Source: Denitratisoma sp. (lineage in GTDB: Bacteria > Pseudomonadota > Gammaproteobacteria > Burkholderiales > Rhodocyclaceae). Taken from it: 64,000 nucleotides of DNA. The position numbers and the translations under genes were made by a program. The stretch lies in assembly GCA_032027165.1 (NCBI GenBank), contig JAVSMO010000001.1, positions 1,800,458 to 1,864,457 on the forward strand, written 5' to 3'. The notes under the pieces are model-generated. The model was not told the origin of the DNA and ran no database searches. It saw nothing but the letters and a program-made list of their open reading frames with translations. This document shows positions 10,049 through 20,547 of this stretch, in pieces. Each line of letters starts with the position of its first letter. The first letter of the stretch is position 1.

Positions 10049-11911
10049 ATGAACCGCTATCCGCTCTGGAAATACATCCTCATCGCCGTCGCGCTGACCC
10101 TCGGCCTGCTCTACACCCTGCCCAATTTTTACGGCGAGGCGCCGGCAGTGCAGGTCTCGAGCATCAAGACGGCGGTCAAGGTGGACATCAGGCTGCTCGG
10201 CCGCGTCGAGGAGACCCTGAAGGCGGCCGGCATCGCCCATGACGGCCTGTTTGCCGACCAGAACAGCGTGCGCGTCCGCTTCGGCGACACCGAAACGCAG
10301 CTCAAGGCCAGGGACACCATCGAGCGCGCGCTCAATCCAGACGCCGAGAATGCCTCCTACGTGGTGGCGCTCAACCTGCTGACGCGCTCGCCGGCCTGGC
10401 TGACCTCGCTGCACGCCCTGCCCATGTACCTGGGCCTCGACCTGCGCGGCGGCGTGCACTTCCTGCTGCAGGTGGACATGAAGGGCGCGCTCACCAAGCG
10501 CCTCGACGCCACTGCCGCCGACCTGCGCTCGCTGATGCGCGACAAGGGCGTGCGCCACGGCGGCATCGCCCGCGAGCGCGACCAGATCGCCATCCGCTTC
10601 CGCGACGCCGAGACGCGCAACAAGGCGCGTGCCGTCGTCGAGAACGCCCAGCCCGACCTGCTGCTGACGGAAGTCCAGGACGGCGCCGACTTCAAGCTGA
10701 CGGCCACCCTCAAGCCGGAGGCGCAGCAGCGCATCCAGGAATTCGCCATCAAGCAGAACATCACCACCCTGCACAACCGCATCAACGAGCTGGGCGTGGC
10801 CGAACCGGTGATCCAGCAGCAGGGCGCCGACCGCATCGTCGTGCAGCTGCCCGGCGTGCAGGACACCGCCAAGGCGAAGGACATCCTCGGCCGCACCGCC
10901 ACCCTGGAAGTGCGCCTGGTGGACGACGAGAACAGCCAGAACCCGGCGGTCATGGAAGAGGCCGCCAGGGGCCAGCCGCCGGTCGGCACGGAATACTACG
11001 TCGAGCGCAGCGGCGCGCCGCTGCTGGTGAAGAAGCAGGTCGTCCTCACCGGCGACCGCCTCACCGACGCCCAGCCCGGCTTCGACAACCAGACCCACGA
11101 GCCGGCGGTGCACCTCACCCTCGACTCGGCCGGCGCGCGCATCTTCAAGGACGTCACCCGCGACAACGTCGGCAAGCGCATGGCCATCCTGCTCATCGAG
11201 AAGGGCAAGGGCGAGGTCATCACGGCGCCGGTGATCCGCAGCGAGATCGGCGGCGGCCGCGTGCAGATCTCCGGCCGCATGAGCACCGTCGAGGCCAACG
11301 ACGTCGCTCTGCTCTTGCGCGCCGGCAGCCTGGCGGCGCCGATGGAGATCGTCGAGGAACGCACCATCGGCCCGAGCCTGGGTGCCGAGAACATCGAGCG
11401 CGGCTTCAAGTCGACGCTCTACGGCTTCATCGCCATCGCCGTCTTCATGGCCATCTACTACCTGATATTCGGCCTCATCTCCGTGGTGGCCCTGTCGACC
11501 AACCTGCTGCTGCTGATCGCCCTGCTGTCGATGCTGCAGGCGACGCTGACCCTGCCCGGCATCGCCGCCATCGCCCTGACCCTGGGCATGGCCATCGACG
11601 CCAACGTGCTGATCAACGAGCGCATCCGCGAGGAACTGCGCAACGGCGTCACGCCGCAGGCGGCCATCGCCGCCGGTTACGAACGCGCCTTCGGCACGAT
11701 TCTCGACTCCAACGTCACCTCGCTGATCGCCGGACTGGCGCTGCTGATCTTCGGCTCCGGCCCGGTGCGCGGCTTCGCCGTGGTGCATTGCCTCGGCATC
11801 CTGACCTCGATGTTCAGCTCGGTCGTCGTCTCGCGCGGCATCGTCAACCTGGTCTACGGCAGCCGGCGCAAGCTGGCCGCCCTGTCGATCGGCAACGTCG
11901 CCTGGAAATAG
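10049..11911 (+). CDS. secD: protein translocase subunit SecD
   Basis: SecD, with SecF, uses the proton-motive force to complete protein export. The product has 620 residues. It starts MNRYPLWKY with one N-terminal membrane helix. A large periplasmic domain includes GLDLRGGVHFLLQVD, the P1 base region LHNRINELGV and IVVQLPGVQD. Five further helices follow (about 455-610) with the RND-type motif GMAIDANVLINERIREEL. Length and motifs are normal for betaproteobacteria. Confidence 0.97.
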   Translation: MNRYPLWKYILIAVALTLGLLYTLPNFYGEAPAVQVSSIKTAVKVDIRLLGRVEETLKAAGIAHDGLFADQNSVRVRFGDTETQLKARDTIERALNPDAENASYVVALNLLTRSPAWLTSLHALPMYLGLDLRGGVHFLLQVDMKGALTKRLDATAADLRSLMRDKGVRHGGIARERDQIAIRFRDAETRNKARAVVENAQPDLLLTEVQDGADFKLTATLKPEAQQRIQEFAIKQNITTLHNRINELGVAEPVIQQQGADRIVVQLPGVQDTAKAKDILGRTATLEVRLVDDENSQNPAVMEEAARGQPPVGTEYYVERSGAPLLVKKQVVLTGDRLTDAQPGFDNQTHEPAVHLTLDSAGARIFKDVTRDNVGKRMAILLIEKGKGEVITAPVIRSEIGGGRVQISGRMSTVEANDVALLLRAGSLAAPMEIVEERTIGPSLGAENIERGFKSTLYGFIAIAVFMAIYYLIFGLISVVALSTNLLLLIALLSMLQATLTLPGIAAIALTLGMAIDANVLINERIREELRNGVTPQAAIAAGYERAFGTILDSNVTSLIAGLALLIFGSGPVRGFAVVHCLGILTSMFSSVVVSRGIVNLVYGSRRKLAALSIGNVAWK

Positions 11912-11922
11912 GGGAAAACGCC

Positions 11923-12852
11923 ATGGAATTCTTCAAGATCCGCAAAGACATCCCCTTCATGCGCCATGCGCTGGTGTTCAACGTCATCTCGCTGATCACC
12001 TTCATCGCGGCAGTGTTCTTCCTCGCCACCCGGGGCCTGCATTTCAGCGTCGAGTTCACCGGCGGCACCCTGATCGAGGTGAGCTACCCGCAGGCCGCCG
12101 ATACGCAGAAGATCCGCGAAGCATTGGCCAAGGCCGGCTACACCGATACCCAGGTCGCCAATTTCGGCAGCAGCCGCGACGTCCTGATCCGCATGCCGCT
12201 CAGGCCCGGCCAGGACTCGGCCGCGCTGGGCAGCAGCATCATGGGCACGCTGCAGCAGGACGTGGCCGGCGCAGAGCTCAAGCGCGTCGAATTCGTCGGG
12301 CCGCAGGTCGGCCGGGAGCTCGCCGAGAACGGCGCCATCGCCCTGCTGCTGGTGGTATTCGGCATCATCGTCTACCTGGCGCTGCGCTTCGAGTGGCGCT
12401 TCGCCGTCTCGGCGATCATCGCCAACCTGCACGACGTGGTGATCATCCTCGGCTTCTTCGCCTTCTTCCAGTGGGAGTTCTCCCTGCCGGTGCTGGCCGC
12501 CGTGCTGGCGGTGCTGGGCTATTCGGTGAACGAGTCGGTGGTGGTCTTCGACCGCGTGCGCGAGAACTTCCGCAAGATGCGCAAGGCGAGCGTGCCGCAG
12601 GTGATCGACAACGCCATCACCAGCACCATCAGCCGCACCATCATCACCCACGGCAGCACGCAGCTCGCCGTGCTGTCGATGCTGATCTTCGGCGGCGAGG
12701 TGCTGCACTACTTCGCCCTGGCGCTGACCATCGGCATCCTGTTCGGCATCTACTCCTCGGTGCTGGTGGCGAGCCCCCTGGTGATGTGGCTCGGCGTCTC
12801 GCGCGAACAGTTCGTCAAGCCGCAGAAGCCGAAAGAGGAAGCCGTCGTCTGA
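11923..12852 (+). CDS. secF: protein translocase subunit SecF
   Basis: Partner of SecD, 309 residues with six membrane segments. The start is the ATG at 11923 (MEFFKIRKDIPFMRH) after GGGGAAAACGCC; a long in-frame extension overlapping secD is not real. Motifs are FSVEFTGGTLIEV, the periplasmic VEFVGPQVGREL, and LGYSVNESVVVFDRVREN in helix 4. It is 11 bp from secD and ends before a strong terminator, so yajC-secD-secF is one operon. Confidence 0.97.
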   Translation: MEFFKIRKDIPFMRHALVFNVISLITFIAAVFFLATRGLHFSVEFTGGTLIEVSYPQAADTQKIREALAKAGYTDTQVANFGSSRDVLIRMPLRPGQDSAALGSSIMGTLQQDVAGAELKRVEFVGPQVGRELAENGAIALLLVVFGIIVYLALRFEWRFAVSAIIANLHDVVIILGFFAFFQWEFSLPVLAAVLAVLGYSVNESVVVFDRVRENFRKMRKASVPQVIDNAITSTISRTIITHGSTQLAVLSMLIFGGEVLHYFALALTIGILFGIYSSVLVASPLVMWLGVSREQFVKPQKPKEEAVV

Positions 12853-12861
12853 AAAGTCAGT
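12853..12861 (+). repeat. AAAGTCAGY dispersed 9-mer (representative copy; all copies listed)
   Basis: Exact copies of AAAGTCAGT or AAAGTCAGC were found by eye. Plus-strand orientation: 3450-3458, 12853-12861, 15341-15349, 44661-44669, 46855-46863, 60345-60353. Minus-strand orientation: 18749-18757, 23249-23257, 31509-31517, 34218-34226, 39063-39071, 54595-54603. Two one-off copies read GAAGTCAGY (near 25447 and 37029). Several copies directly follow or overlap stop codons (secF, GST, rhlE) or lie in the last codons (glpK). Confidence 0.7.
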
Positions 12862-12876
12862 TCGCGTGACACGGCG

Positions 12877-12901
12877 AAGGCCCGCCCCGGCGGGCCTTTT
12901 T
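12877..12901 (+). terminator. rho-independent terminator of the secDF operon
   Basis: Stem AAGGCCCGCC / GGCGGGCCTT with a two-base apex, followed by TTTTT. It lies 25 bp after secF. Confidence 0.85.
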
Positions 12902-12911
12902 CATGGCCGGT

Positions 12912-13226
12912 TCAGGCGAAAAAGACGTGCTTGACGCGCAGGGTGCGGCCGCCTTCGGCGAGGGCCAGCAATCGGTCGATGTTGGGATGCTTGCCGGGGT
13001 TGGCGCGGGCGTCCTCGGTGTGCTCGGCATAGAGCTCGAGGCCGGCGCGCGCCGCCTCCGGGGTGATGGCGCCGTAGGTCTGGGACAGGTGGTTGTAGAG
13101 GGCCAGCGAGCCGACCTGGCCGGGCTTGTGCTCGATGACGGCGACTTCTTCCTCGCCGTCGAGCAGGCGGATCGCCTCGAGGTGGGCGACGCCCGGCATC
13201 TTCTTCAGGTTGTCTGCGAAAGCCAT
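12912..13226 (-). CDS. DUF2322-like small protein
   Basis: A 104-residue soluble protein of unknown function: MAFADNLKKMPGVAHLEAIRLLDGEEEVAVI, then a mixed alpha/beta part with the conserved-looking stretch EDARANPGKHPNIDRLLAL. I recognise this pattern as the DUF2322 family, small proteins of beta- and gammaproteobacteria without known function. It starts one base after the purB stop, so it is translated with purB. No catalytic residues or metal motifs are apparent. Confidence 0.7.
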   Translation of the reverse strand: MAFADNLKKMPGVAHLEAIRLLDGEEEVAVIEHKPGQVGSLALYNHLSQTYGAITPEAARAGLELYAEHTEDARANPGKHPNIDRLLALAEGGRTLRVKHVFFA

Positions 13227-13227
13227 G

Positions 13228-14670
<1,443 letters not shown>

Positions 14671-14698
14671 TCACGGCTGCGGCGCACCACTGCGATGT

Positions 14699-14704
14699 TA
14701 TAAT
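14699..14704 (+). promoter_or_regulatory. -10 element (TATAAT) before GST gene
   Basis: TATAAT in the context GTTATAATTTCG, the same 12 bases as before yajC. It lies 28 bp before the GST start. Confidence 0.45.
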
Positions 14705-14732
14705 TTCGGCAGATTCAAACAGCAACTCGACA

Positions 14733-15341
14733 ATGAAACTGATCGGTTCCCTGACCAGCCCCTACGTGCGCAAGGCGCGCATCGTCCTCGCAGAGAAGAA
14801 GATCGAGTACGAGTTCGTCCTCGACAATCCCTGGAATGCCGACACCGGCGTGACCAGGCTCAACCCGCTGGGCAAGGTTCCCGTGCTCGTGCTCGACGAC
14901 GACAGCACGCTGTTCGACTCGCGCGTCATCGTCGAGTACCTCGATGGCGTCTCCCCGAACAACCGCCTGTTGCCCGCCGCCGGCCGCGAGCGCATCCGCA
15001 TCAAGCGCTGGGAGGCACTGGCCGACGGCGTGCTGGATGCTGCCGTGGCAGCCTTCCTCGAGGCCAAGCGGCCGAAGAAGGAGCAGAGCGCCAGCTGGGT
15101 CGCGCGCCAGCGCGAGAAGATCGACCGCTCGCTGGAAATGATGTCCGAGGAACTCGGCGAGCAGCCCTGGTGCAACGGCAACGCCTTCTCGCTGGCCGAC
15201 GTCGCCGTCGGCGCGGCATTGGGCTATCTGGATTTTCGCCTGGCCGACATCAAGTGGCGCGAGCAGCACGCCAATCTGGCGCGCCTGTTCGACGAACTGA
15301 TGCAGCGGCCGTCCTTCGCAGAAACCGTCCCACAGGGATAA
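14733..15341 (+). CDS. glutathione S-transferase family protein
   Basis: 202 residues starting MKLIGSLTSPYVRKARIVLAEK: a thioredoxin-fold N-terminal domain with SPYVRK at the usual catalytic position, LNPLGKVPVLVLDD (cis-proline) and FDSRVIVEYLD (glutathione-binding SR). An all-helical C-terminal domain carries GNAFSLADVAVGAALGYLDFR. The length is typical of bacterial GSTs. The start at 14733 lies just after a TATAAT box; upstream in-frame residues are not conserved-looking. The substrate cannot be told. SspA-like stress roles are possible but unsupported. Confidence 0.9.
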   Translation: MKLIGSLTSPYVRKARIVLAEKKIEYEFVLDNPWNADTGVTRLNPLGKVPVLVLDDDSTLFDSRVIVEYLDGVSPNNRLLPAAGRERIRIKRWEALADGVLDAAVAAFLEAKRPKKEQSASWVARQREKIDRSLEMMSEELGEQPWCNGNAFSLADVAVGAALGYLDFRLADIKWREQHANLARLFDELMQRPSFAETVPQG

Positions 15342-15365
15342 AAGTCAGTCCCTGCAGGGCGGCGA

Positions 15366-16457
15366 TCACTCGATGATGCCGCCGCCCAGACACACCTTCG
15401 AATCGTAGAGCACCACGCTCTGGCCGGGCGTCACCGCCCATTGCGGCTGGGCGAAGATCACCTCGCATCTCTCGGCGTTTACGTTTTCCACTTCGCACGG
15501 CGCATCCGGCTGGCGATAGCGCGTCTTCGCCGTGTAGACCCAGTGCGTGTGCGGCAGTTTGCCGTTCACCCAGGACAGGTCGATGGCCTTCAGCCGATCC
15601 GCCAGCAGCGCCGGATGGTCGTGGCCCTGCACGACGTAGAGGATGTTCTTCTCCAGATCCTTGCCGGCGACGTACCAGGCGTCGGCATCGCCGTCCTTTT
15701 GCCCGCCGATGCCCAATCCCTTGCGTTGCCCCAGCGTGTGGTACATCAGGCCGTGGTGTTCGCCGACCCGCTTGTCGCCGTCGAGGGTGCGGATCTCGCC
15801 GGGCCGGCGCGGAATATAGCGCTCCAAAAACTCCTTGAACGGCCGCTCGCCGATGAAGCAGATGCCGGTCGAGTCCTTCTTGGCGAAGTTCGGCAATCCG
15901 GCCGCTTGCGCCATGCTGCGCACCTCGCGCTTGTAGATCTCCCCGAGCGGGAACAGCGTCTTCGACAGCTGCGCCTGGTTGAGGCGGTAGAGGAAGTAGC
16001 TCTGGTCCTTGGTGCCGTCCTCGGCCTTGAGCAACTGGAACTCGCTGCCCATCTCGGTCTGCACCTCGCGCACCTGCGCATAATGGCCGGTAGCGATCTT
16101 CTCGGCACCCAGCGACATCGCGTGATCGAGGAAGGCCCTGAACTTGATCTCGGCGTTGCACAGCACGTCGGGGTTGGGCGTGCGCCCAGCCTGGTACTCG
16201 CGCAGGAACTCGCTGAAGACGCGCTCCTTGTACTCGGCGGAGAAGTTCACCACCTCCAGTTCGATGCCGAGGATGTCGCACACCGCGGCGACGTCGATGA
16301 GGTCCTGGCGCGAGGAGCAGTATTCCTCGTCGTCGTCGTCCTCCCAGTTCTTCATGAAGAGGCCGACGACCTTCCAGCCCTGCTGCTTCAAGAGCATCGC
16401 CGCGACGGAGGAATCCACCCCGCCCGACATGCCGACGACCACGGTTTTCTGTGTCAT
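15366..16457 (-). CDS. mnmA: tRNA-specific 2-thiouridylase MnmA
   Basis: MnmA forms 2-thiouridine at wobble U34 of Lys, Glu and Gln tRNAs. The product has 363 residues. The ATP PP-loop [11 protein letters not shown] is at residues 7-17. The catalytic first cysteine is in [12 protein letters not shown] and the second in [12 protein letters not shown], with GHYAQV and the C-terminal [10 protein letters not shown]. Start ATG 16457 (MTQKTVVVG) overlaps the nudJ stop by 4 bp (ATGA); longer in-frame versions inside nudJ are rejected. The nudJ-mnmA pairing also occurs in enterobacteria. Confidence 0.97.
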   Translation of the reverse strand: MTQKTVVVGMSGGVDSSVAAMLLKQQGWKVVGLFMKNWEDDDDEEYCSSRQDLIDVAAVCDILGIELEVVNFSAEYKERVFSEFLREYQAGRTPNPDVLCNAEIKFRAFLDHAMSLGAEKIATGHYAQVREVQTEMGSEFQLLKAEDGTKDQSYFLYRLNQAQLSKTLFPLGEIYKREVRSMAQAAGLPNFAKKDSTGICFIGERPFKEFLERYIPRRPGEIRTLDGDKRVGEHHGLMYHTLGQRKGLGIGGQKDGDADAWYVAGKDLEKNILYVVQGHDHPALLADRLKAIDLSWVNGKLPHTHWVYTAKTRYRQPDAPCEVENVNAERCEVIFAQPQWAVTPGQSVVLYDSKVCLGGGIIE

Positions 16458-16909
16458 GTTTCGTAGTGCGTTATCAAATCGAGGCTGAAGCGGCGGCCGG
16501 CGAGGTAGTCGCGGACGCACTGCATCACCAGCGGGCTGCGGTGGCGGGCGTGCTCCATGGCGATCTCCTCCGGCGTCAGCCAAAGGGCGCGCAGGATGCC
16601 GTGGTCGAGCGCCCGCTCCGCCTCGACGCCGAGCAGCCGCCCGCCGAAGGCGAAGCGCAGGTAGGTCGCCTTGCCGTCCGGCCGGCGCCACTGGTAGATG
16701 CCGACCAGGTATTCCGGCAGGAAGCGGTGCGCCGTCTCCTCGAGCGCCTCGCGTGCCGCCGCATCGACGAGCGACTCGCCCTCGTCGAGGTGACCGGCCG
16801 GCTGGTTGAAGCGAATGCCGTCGTCGGTCTCCTCCTCGACGAGCAGGAAACGGCCGTCGCGCTCGACGACGGCGGCGACGGTGACGTTGGGTTTCCAGAT
16901 GCGGTCCAT
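16454..16909 (-). CDS. nudJ: Nudix hydrolase, NudJ-like
   Basis: 151 residues with the Nudix box [24 protein letters not shown] region (GX5EX7REUXEEXGU pattern; the final G is A/H-like) around residue 40. The N-terminus [22 protein letters not shown] and FNQPAGHL match NudJ, which hydrolyses nucleoside di- and triphosphates and thiamine pyrophosphates. It is translationally coupled to mnmA by an ATGA overlap. Confidence 0.85.
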   Translation of the reverse strand: MDRIWKPNVTVAAVVERDGRFLLVEEETDDGIRFNQPAGHLDEGESLVDAAAREALEETAHRFLPEYLVGIYQWRRPDGKATYLRFAFGGRLLGVEAERALDHGILRALWLTPEEIAMEHARHRSPLVMQCVRDYLAGRRFSLDLITHYET

Positions 16910-16940
16910 GCGCCGATTTTACCGCGCCCCCCGGCTGAGA

Positions 16941-16946
16941 TAAAAT
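16941..16946 (+). promoter_or_regulatory. possible -10 of ilvE
   Basis: TAAAAT in TGAGATAAAATTCG, 35 bp before the ilvE start and just upstream of the divergent nudJ start. The -35 is not clear. Confidence 0.35.
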
Positions 16947-16981
16947 TCGTTTTTATCCTTCCAAGAAAGCTGGAGAACATC

Positions 16982-17905
16982 ATGTCCATGGCCGACCGCG
17001 ACGGCTTCATCTGGTACGACGGCAAGCTCGTGCCCTGGCGCGAAGCGACGACGCACGTGCTGACCCACTCCCTGCACTACGGCCTCGCCGTATTCGAGGG
17101 CCTGCGCGCCTACAAGACCGTCGACGGCACCGCCATCTTCCGCCTCAAGGAGCACACCGACCGGCTGTTCAATTCGGCGCACATCTACATGATGAAGATG
17201 CCGTACGACAAGGAGACCCTGATGGAGGCGCACAGGGAAGTGGTGCGCGCCAACAAGCTGGAGTCCTGCTACCTGCGGCCGATCGCCTTCTACGGCTCGG
17301 AGAAGATGGGCGTCTCGCCCAAGGGCGCCAAGGTGCATGTTTCCATCGCCGCCTGGCCCTGGGGCGCCTACCTCGGCGAGGACGGCCTCGCCAACGGCAT
17401 CCGCGTCAAGACCTCCTCGTACGCGCGCCACCACGTGAACGTCTCGATGTGCCGCGCCAAGTATTCCGGCACCTACGCCAACTCGATCCTCGCCAACATG
17501 GAGGCCACCGAGCACGGCTACGACGAGGCGCTGCTGCTCGACGTCGACGGCTTCGTCGCCGAGGGCGCCGGAGAGAACCTGTTCGTCGTCAAGGACGGCC
17601 AGATCTACGAGCCGGAGATCGCCTCGGCCCTGGTCGGCATCACGCGCGCCACCATCATCCAGCTGGCCAAGGAGCTCGGCTACGAGGTGAAGGCGAAGCG
17701 CCTCACCCGTGACGACCTTTACATCGCCGACGAGGCCTTCTTCACCGGCACCGCCGCCGAGGTGACGCCGATCCGCGAGGTCGACAGCCGGCAGATCGGC
17801 AGCGGCAAGCGCGGCCCGATCACGCACCAGATCCAGAACCTGTTCTTCGACGTGGTGAACGGCCGCTCGCCCTTCCACAAGAGCTGGCTGACCCCGGTCG
17901 AATAG
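16982..17905 (+). CDS. ilvE: branched-chain amino-acid aminotransferase
   Basis: A PLP-dependent class IV aminotransferase for the last step of Val, Leu and Ile synthesis. The product has 307 residues. It begins MADRDGFIWYDGKLVPWREA (ATG at 16982 or 16988, both with GGAG upstream). Motifs are HYGLAVFEGLRAYK, LRPIAFYG and SYARHHVNVSM; the PLP-lysine context is in CRAKYSGTYANSILA. The class IV signature LDVDGFVAEGAGENLFVVKDG and EVTPIREVDSRQIG complete it. A small zinc-binding protein follows after 8 bp, a recurrent pair in betaproteobacteria. Confidence 0.97.
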   Translation: MSMADRDGFIWYDGKLVPWREATTHVLTHSLHYGLAVFEGLRAYKTVDGTAIFRLKEHTDRLFNSAHIYMMKMPYDKETLMEAHREVVRANKLESCYLRPIAFYGSEKMGVSPKGAKVHVSIAAWPWGAYLGEDGLANGIRVKTSSYARHHVNVSMCRAKYSGTYANSILANMEATEHGYDEALLLDVDGFVAEGAGENLFVVKDGQIYEPEIASALVGITRATIIQLAKELGYEVKAKRLTRDDLYIADEAFFTGTAAEVTPIREVDSRQIGSGKRGPITHQIQNLFFDVVNGRSPFHKSWLTPVE

Positions 17906-17913
17906 GAGCCGTC

Positions 17914-18114
17914 ATGTCCGAAGTGAAAGACACCGCCCGCGTCATCGCCGTCACCGCGCACGACCTCCCGCTGCACTGCCCGCAGCCGGACGCGCCGCTG
18001 TGGGCGCGCCATCCGCGCGTCTTCCTCGATCCGCTGAAAACCGGCGAGGCGGTTTGCCCCTACTGCGGCACGCGCTACACCTTCACGGGCGAAGCGCCGA
18101 AGGGACACCATTGA
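17914..18114 (+). CDS. zinc-finger domain protein (zf-CHCC type)
   Basis: 66 residues ending in a metal-binding motif with LHCPQPD upstream and VCPYCGTRYTF downstream, plus a histidine (ARHPRVFLD) between them. This is the Cys-x(n)-His-x(n)-Cys-x2-Cys layout of zf-CHCC, the domain also found in NADH dehydrogenase accessory subunit NDUFS6. The role in bacteria is unclear. It lies between ilvE and waaF on the same strand with short spacers. Confidence 0.85.
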   Translation: MSEVKDTARVIAVTAHDLPLHCPQPDAPLWARHPRVFLDPLKTGEAVCPYCGTRYTFTGEAPKGHH

Positions 18115-18127
18115 TTCCCTCCGCGTG

Positions 18128-19138
18128 ATGCGGAAAGCCCTCGTCGTCGCCCCCTCCTGGATCGGCGACACCATCCTCGCGCAGCCGCTCCTCAAGCGGC
18201 TGCACGACAATCACCCCGGCCTCGCCCTCGACGCCTTTGCGCCGGCCTGGGCGGCGCCGGTGCTCTCGCGCATGCGCGAGATTCGCCGCGTGATTCCCAA
18301 CCCCTTTGCCCACGGCGAATTCAACCTCGCCGGCCGCTGGCGCGCGGGGCGCGAACTCGCGCGCGAGGGCTACGACGCGGCAATCGTCTTGCCGAATTCC
18401 TGGAAGTCCGCCCTGCTGCCCTGCTTCGCCGGCATTCCGCAGCGCATCGGCTTCAGGGGCGAAGCGCGCCACCTGCTGCTCAACCGCATCCACCGGCTCG
18501 ACGAGACGGCCCTGCCGCAGCTGGCCCAGCGCTACGCACTGCTGGCGGAGGACGTCGGCACTGCGATGCCCGCGCCGCTCGCCGCACCGCATCTCGAGGT
18601 CGACGCCGAGTCCGTCCGCGCCACCCTGACGGCGCTCGGGCTGTCCGCTGCGCCGGCCCCGGTCGCCTTCTGCCCCGGCGCCGAGTACGGGCCGGCCAAG
18701 CGCTGGCCGGCGCGCCATTTCGCCGAACTGGCGCGCCGTCTCGCGGCGACTGACTTTCCCGTCTGGATCGTCGGCTCGGCGAAGGACGCGCCCATCGGCG
18801 CGGAGATCGAACAGTTGTCCGGCGGCGCCGCGCGCAACCTGTGCGGACGCACCGACCTCGGCCAGGCCATCGACCTGCTCTCCTGCGCGCGGCTGGTGGT
18901 GAGCAACGACTCCGGCCTGATGCACGTCGCCGCCGCGCTCGACCGCCCGCTGGTGGCGCTCTACGGCTCGTCCAGCACGACCTACACGCCGCCGCTGTCG
19001 AAGCAGGCGAGGCTGCTCAGCCTCGGCCTGGAATGCAGCCCCTGTTTCAAGCGGGAATGCCCGCTCGGGCATTTCAAATGCCTGAACGATCTCGCGCCGG
19101 AAAGAGTGTTCGGAGAAATCAAGGAGATGTTGTCATGA
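18128..19138 (+). CDS. waaF: lipopolysaccharide heptosyltransferase II
   Basis: Adds the second heptose of the LPS inner core at the cytoplasmic face of the inner membrane. About 336 residues of glycosyltransferase family 9. It starts MRKALVVAPSWIGDTILAQPLLKRL, has the conserved FCPGAEYGPAKRWPARHFAELA, and carries the donor-site segment VSNDSGLMHVAAALDRPLVALYGSSS. The cysteine-rich tail CSPCFKRECPLGHFKCL is typical of WaaF. A GTG three bases earlier (18125) is an alternative start. It overlaps the next gene by ATGA. Confidence 0.93.
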   Translation: MRKALVVAPSWIGDTILAQPLLKRLHDNHPGLALDAFAPAWAAPVLSRMREIRRVIPNPFAHGEFNLAGRWRAGRELAREGYDAAIVLPNSWKSALLPCFAGIPQRIGFRGEARHLLLNRIHRLDETALPQLAQRYALLAEDVGTAMPAPLAAPHLEVDAESVRATLTALGLSAAPAPVAFCPGAEYGPAKRWPARHFAELARRLAATDFPVWIVGSAKDAPIGAEIEQLSGGAARNLCGRTDLGQAIDLLSCARLVVSNDSGLMHVAAALDRPLVALYGSSSTTYTPPLSKQARLLSLGLECSPCFKRECPLGHFKCLNDLAPERVFGEIKEMLS

Positions 19139-19557
19139 CCATGCGTTTCTTCGCCACGCCGCAGGACGCCGAAGCGGCCTTCTACGACGCGCTGGAGCGC
19201 GCCGACCTCGACGCCATGATGGCCATCTGGGCAGAGGACGAGGAGGTGCTGTGCACCCACCCCAACGGCGAGCGCATCGCCGGCTTCGCCGCCGTGCGCG
19301 AAAGCTGGCGGCAGATCTTCGCCAGCGGCCAGCGCGCCAGCGTGCGCCTGTCCGACGCGGTGCACCGCCAAGGCATCCTGCTCGCCCTGCACAGCACGCA
19401 CGAGCACTACTCGGTGCCGGGCGAGGAAGTGCCGCGCCCGCCCGTCATCGCCAGCAACGTCTATGTGCGCGGCGCCCAGGGCTGGCACCTGCTGTCGCGC
19501 CATGCCTCCTGCGCGCCGGCGCCGCTGGCCGCCGACATCTCCGCCACGCTGCATTGA
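19135..19557 (+). CDS. SnoaL/NTF2-like small protein
   Basis: 140 residues with an NTF2-like cone fold: TPQDAEAAFYDALERADLDAMMAIWAEDEEVLCTHPNGERIAGFAAVRESWRQIF and a C-terminal strand NVYVRGAQGWHLLSRHAS. This is the SnoaL/DUF4440 pattern of small ligand-binding or isomerase-like proteins. Function is unknown. It is coupled to waaF (ATGA) and to the downstream hydrolase (TTGA), so it is the middle gene of a tight operon. Confidence 0.75.
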   Translation: MTMRFFATPQDAEAAFYDALERADLDAMMAIWAEDEEVLCTHPNGERIAGFAAVRESWRQIFASGQRASVRLSDAVHRQGILLALHSTHEHYSVPGEEVPRPPVIASNVYVRGAQGWHLLSRHASCAPAPLAADISATLH

Positions 19558-20513
19558 CCCCTTACGCCGCCCCCTCCTGGCTGCCCGGTGGTCACGCCCA
19601 GACCATCTGGCCGATCCTGCGCAAGGACGCGCCACCGCCCTACCGGCGCGAGCGCTGGGAGACGCCGGACGGCGACTTCATCGACGTCGACTGGCTGGAC
19701 GCGACGCAGGCGGCAGACGCCCCGCTGGCGGTGCTCTTCCACGGCCTCGAGGGCAGTTCGGCCAGCCACTACGCCGGCGCCCTGATGCGCGCGCTGGCGC
19801 AGCGCGGCTGGTGCGGCGCAGTGCCGCACTTCCGCGGCTGCTCGGGCGAGCCGAACCGCCTGCCGCGCGCCTACCACTCGGGCGACTCGGCCGAGATCGA
19901 CTGGGTGCTGCGGCGCATGCGCACCCTGTTCCCCCGGCGGACGCTCTTCGCCGCCGGCGTCTCGCTCGGCGGCAATGCCCTGCTGAAATGGGCCGGCGAA
20001 CAGGAAGGCGACGCGCGCGACGTGGTGCAGGCCGTCGCCGGCGTCTGCGCGCCGCTCGATCTCACCGCCGCCGGGCAGGCGCTGCAGCAGGGCTTCAGCC
20101 TGGTCTACGCCCGCCACTTCCTGGCGACGCTGAAAGTGACTGCCGATGCCAAGCTGGCGCGCTTCCCCGGCCTCTTCGACGGGGCGCGCATGCGCGCCGC
20201 CCGCAACCTCTACGAGTTCGATGACGCCGTCACCGCGCCCGTGCATGGCTTCAAGGGTGCCGGCGACTACTGGCGCCGCGCCAGCAGCAAGCCCTGGCTG
20301 CCGGGGGTGCGCCTGCCCGCGCTGGTGCTGAATGCACTGAACGACCCCTTCCTGCCGCGGCGGGCCCTGCCCGGCGCACGGGAAGTCGCGGCTTCGGTCA
20401 CGCTCGACTACCCGGACGGCGGCGGCCATGCCGGCTTTGTCTCGGGCACGTTTCCCGGCCATCTCGACTGGCTGCCGCAGCGGCTGCTGGCCTTCTTCGA
20501 GCAGGCCGCATGA
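19554..20513 (+). CDS. YheT-family alpha/beta hydrolase
   Basis: 319 residues of the YheT/ABHD1-3 hydrolase family. The N-terminal PSWLPGGHAQTIWPIL is diagnostic, followed by LFHGLEGSSASHY (oxyanion region), FRGCSGEPNRLPRAYHSGD and the nucleophile elbow AAGVSLGGNALLKW. The Asp region is NALNDPFLP and the catalytic His YPDGGGHAGFV. No ATG fits; translation appears to start at TTG 19554, overlapping the previous stop as TTGA. Longer in-frame extensions lie inside the SnoaL gene and are not protein-like. Substrate unknown (esterase or lipase likely). Confidence 0.87.
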   Translation: MTPYAAPSWLPGGHAQTIWPILRKDAPPPYRRERWETPDGDFIDVDWLDATQAADAPLAVLFHGLEGSSASHYAGALMRALAQRGWCGAVPHFRGCSGEPNRLPRAYHSGDSAEIDWVLRRMRTLFPRRTLFAAGVSLGGNALLKWAGEQEGDARDVVQAVAGVCAPLDLTAAGQALQQGFSLVYARHFLATLKVTADAKLARFPGLFDGARMRAARNLYEFDDAVTAPVHGFKGAGDYWRRASSKPWLPGVRLPALVLNALNDPFLPRRALPGAREVAASVTLDYPDGGGHAGFVSGTFPGHLDWLPQRLLAFFEQAA

Positions 20514-20547
20514 TGGGATAATGGGCGCAACCAAGCGAGGTATCGAC

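Noticed and set aside
9872-11788. Very long open frame on the minus strand opposite secD (638 codons), and similar ones opposite alaS, the 979-residue kinase and the 760-residue flavoenzyme
   Set aside because: They are low-complexity His/Arg/Ala/Gly-rich translations, typical antisense frames of high-GC genes, without ribosome-binding sites or domains.
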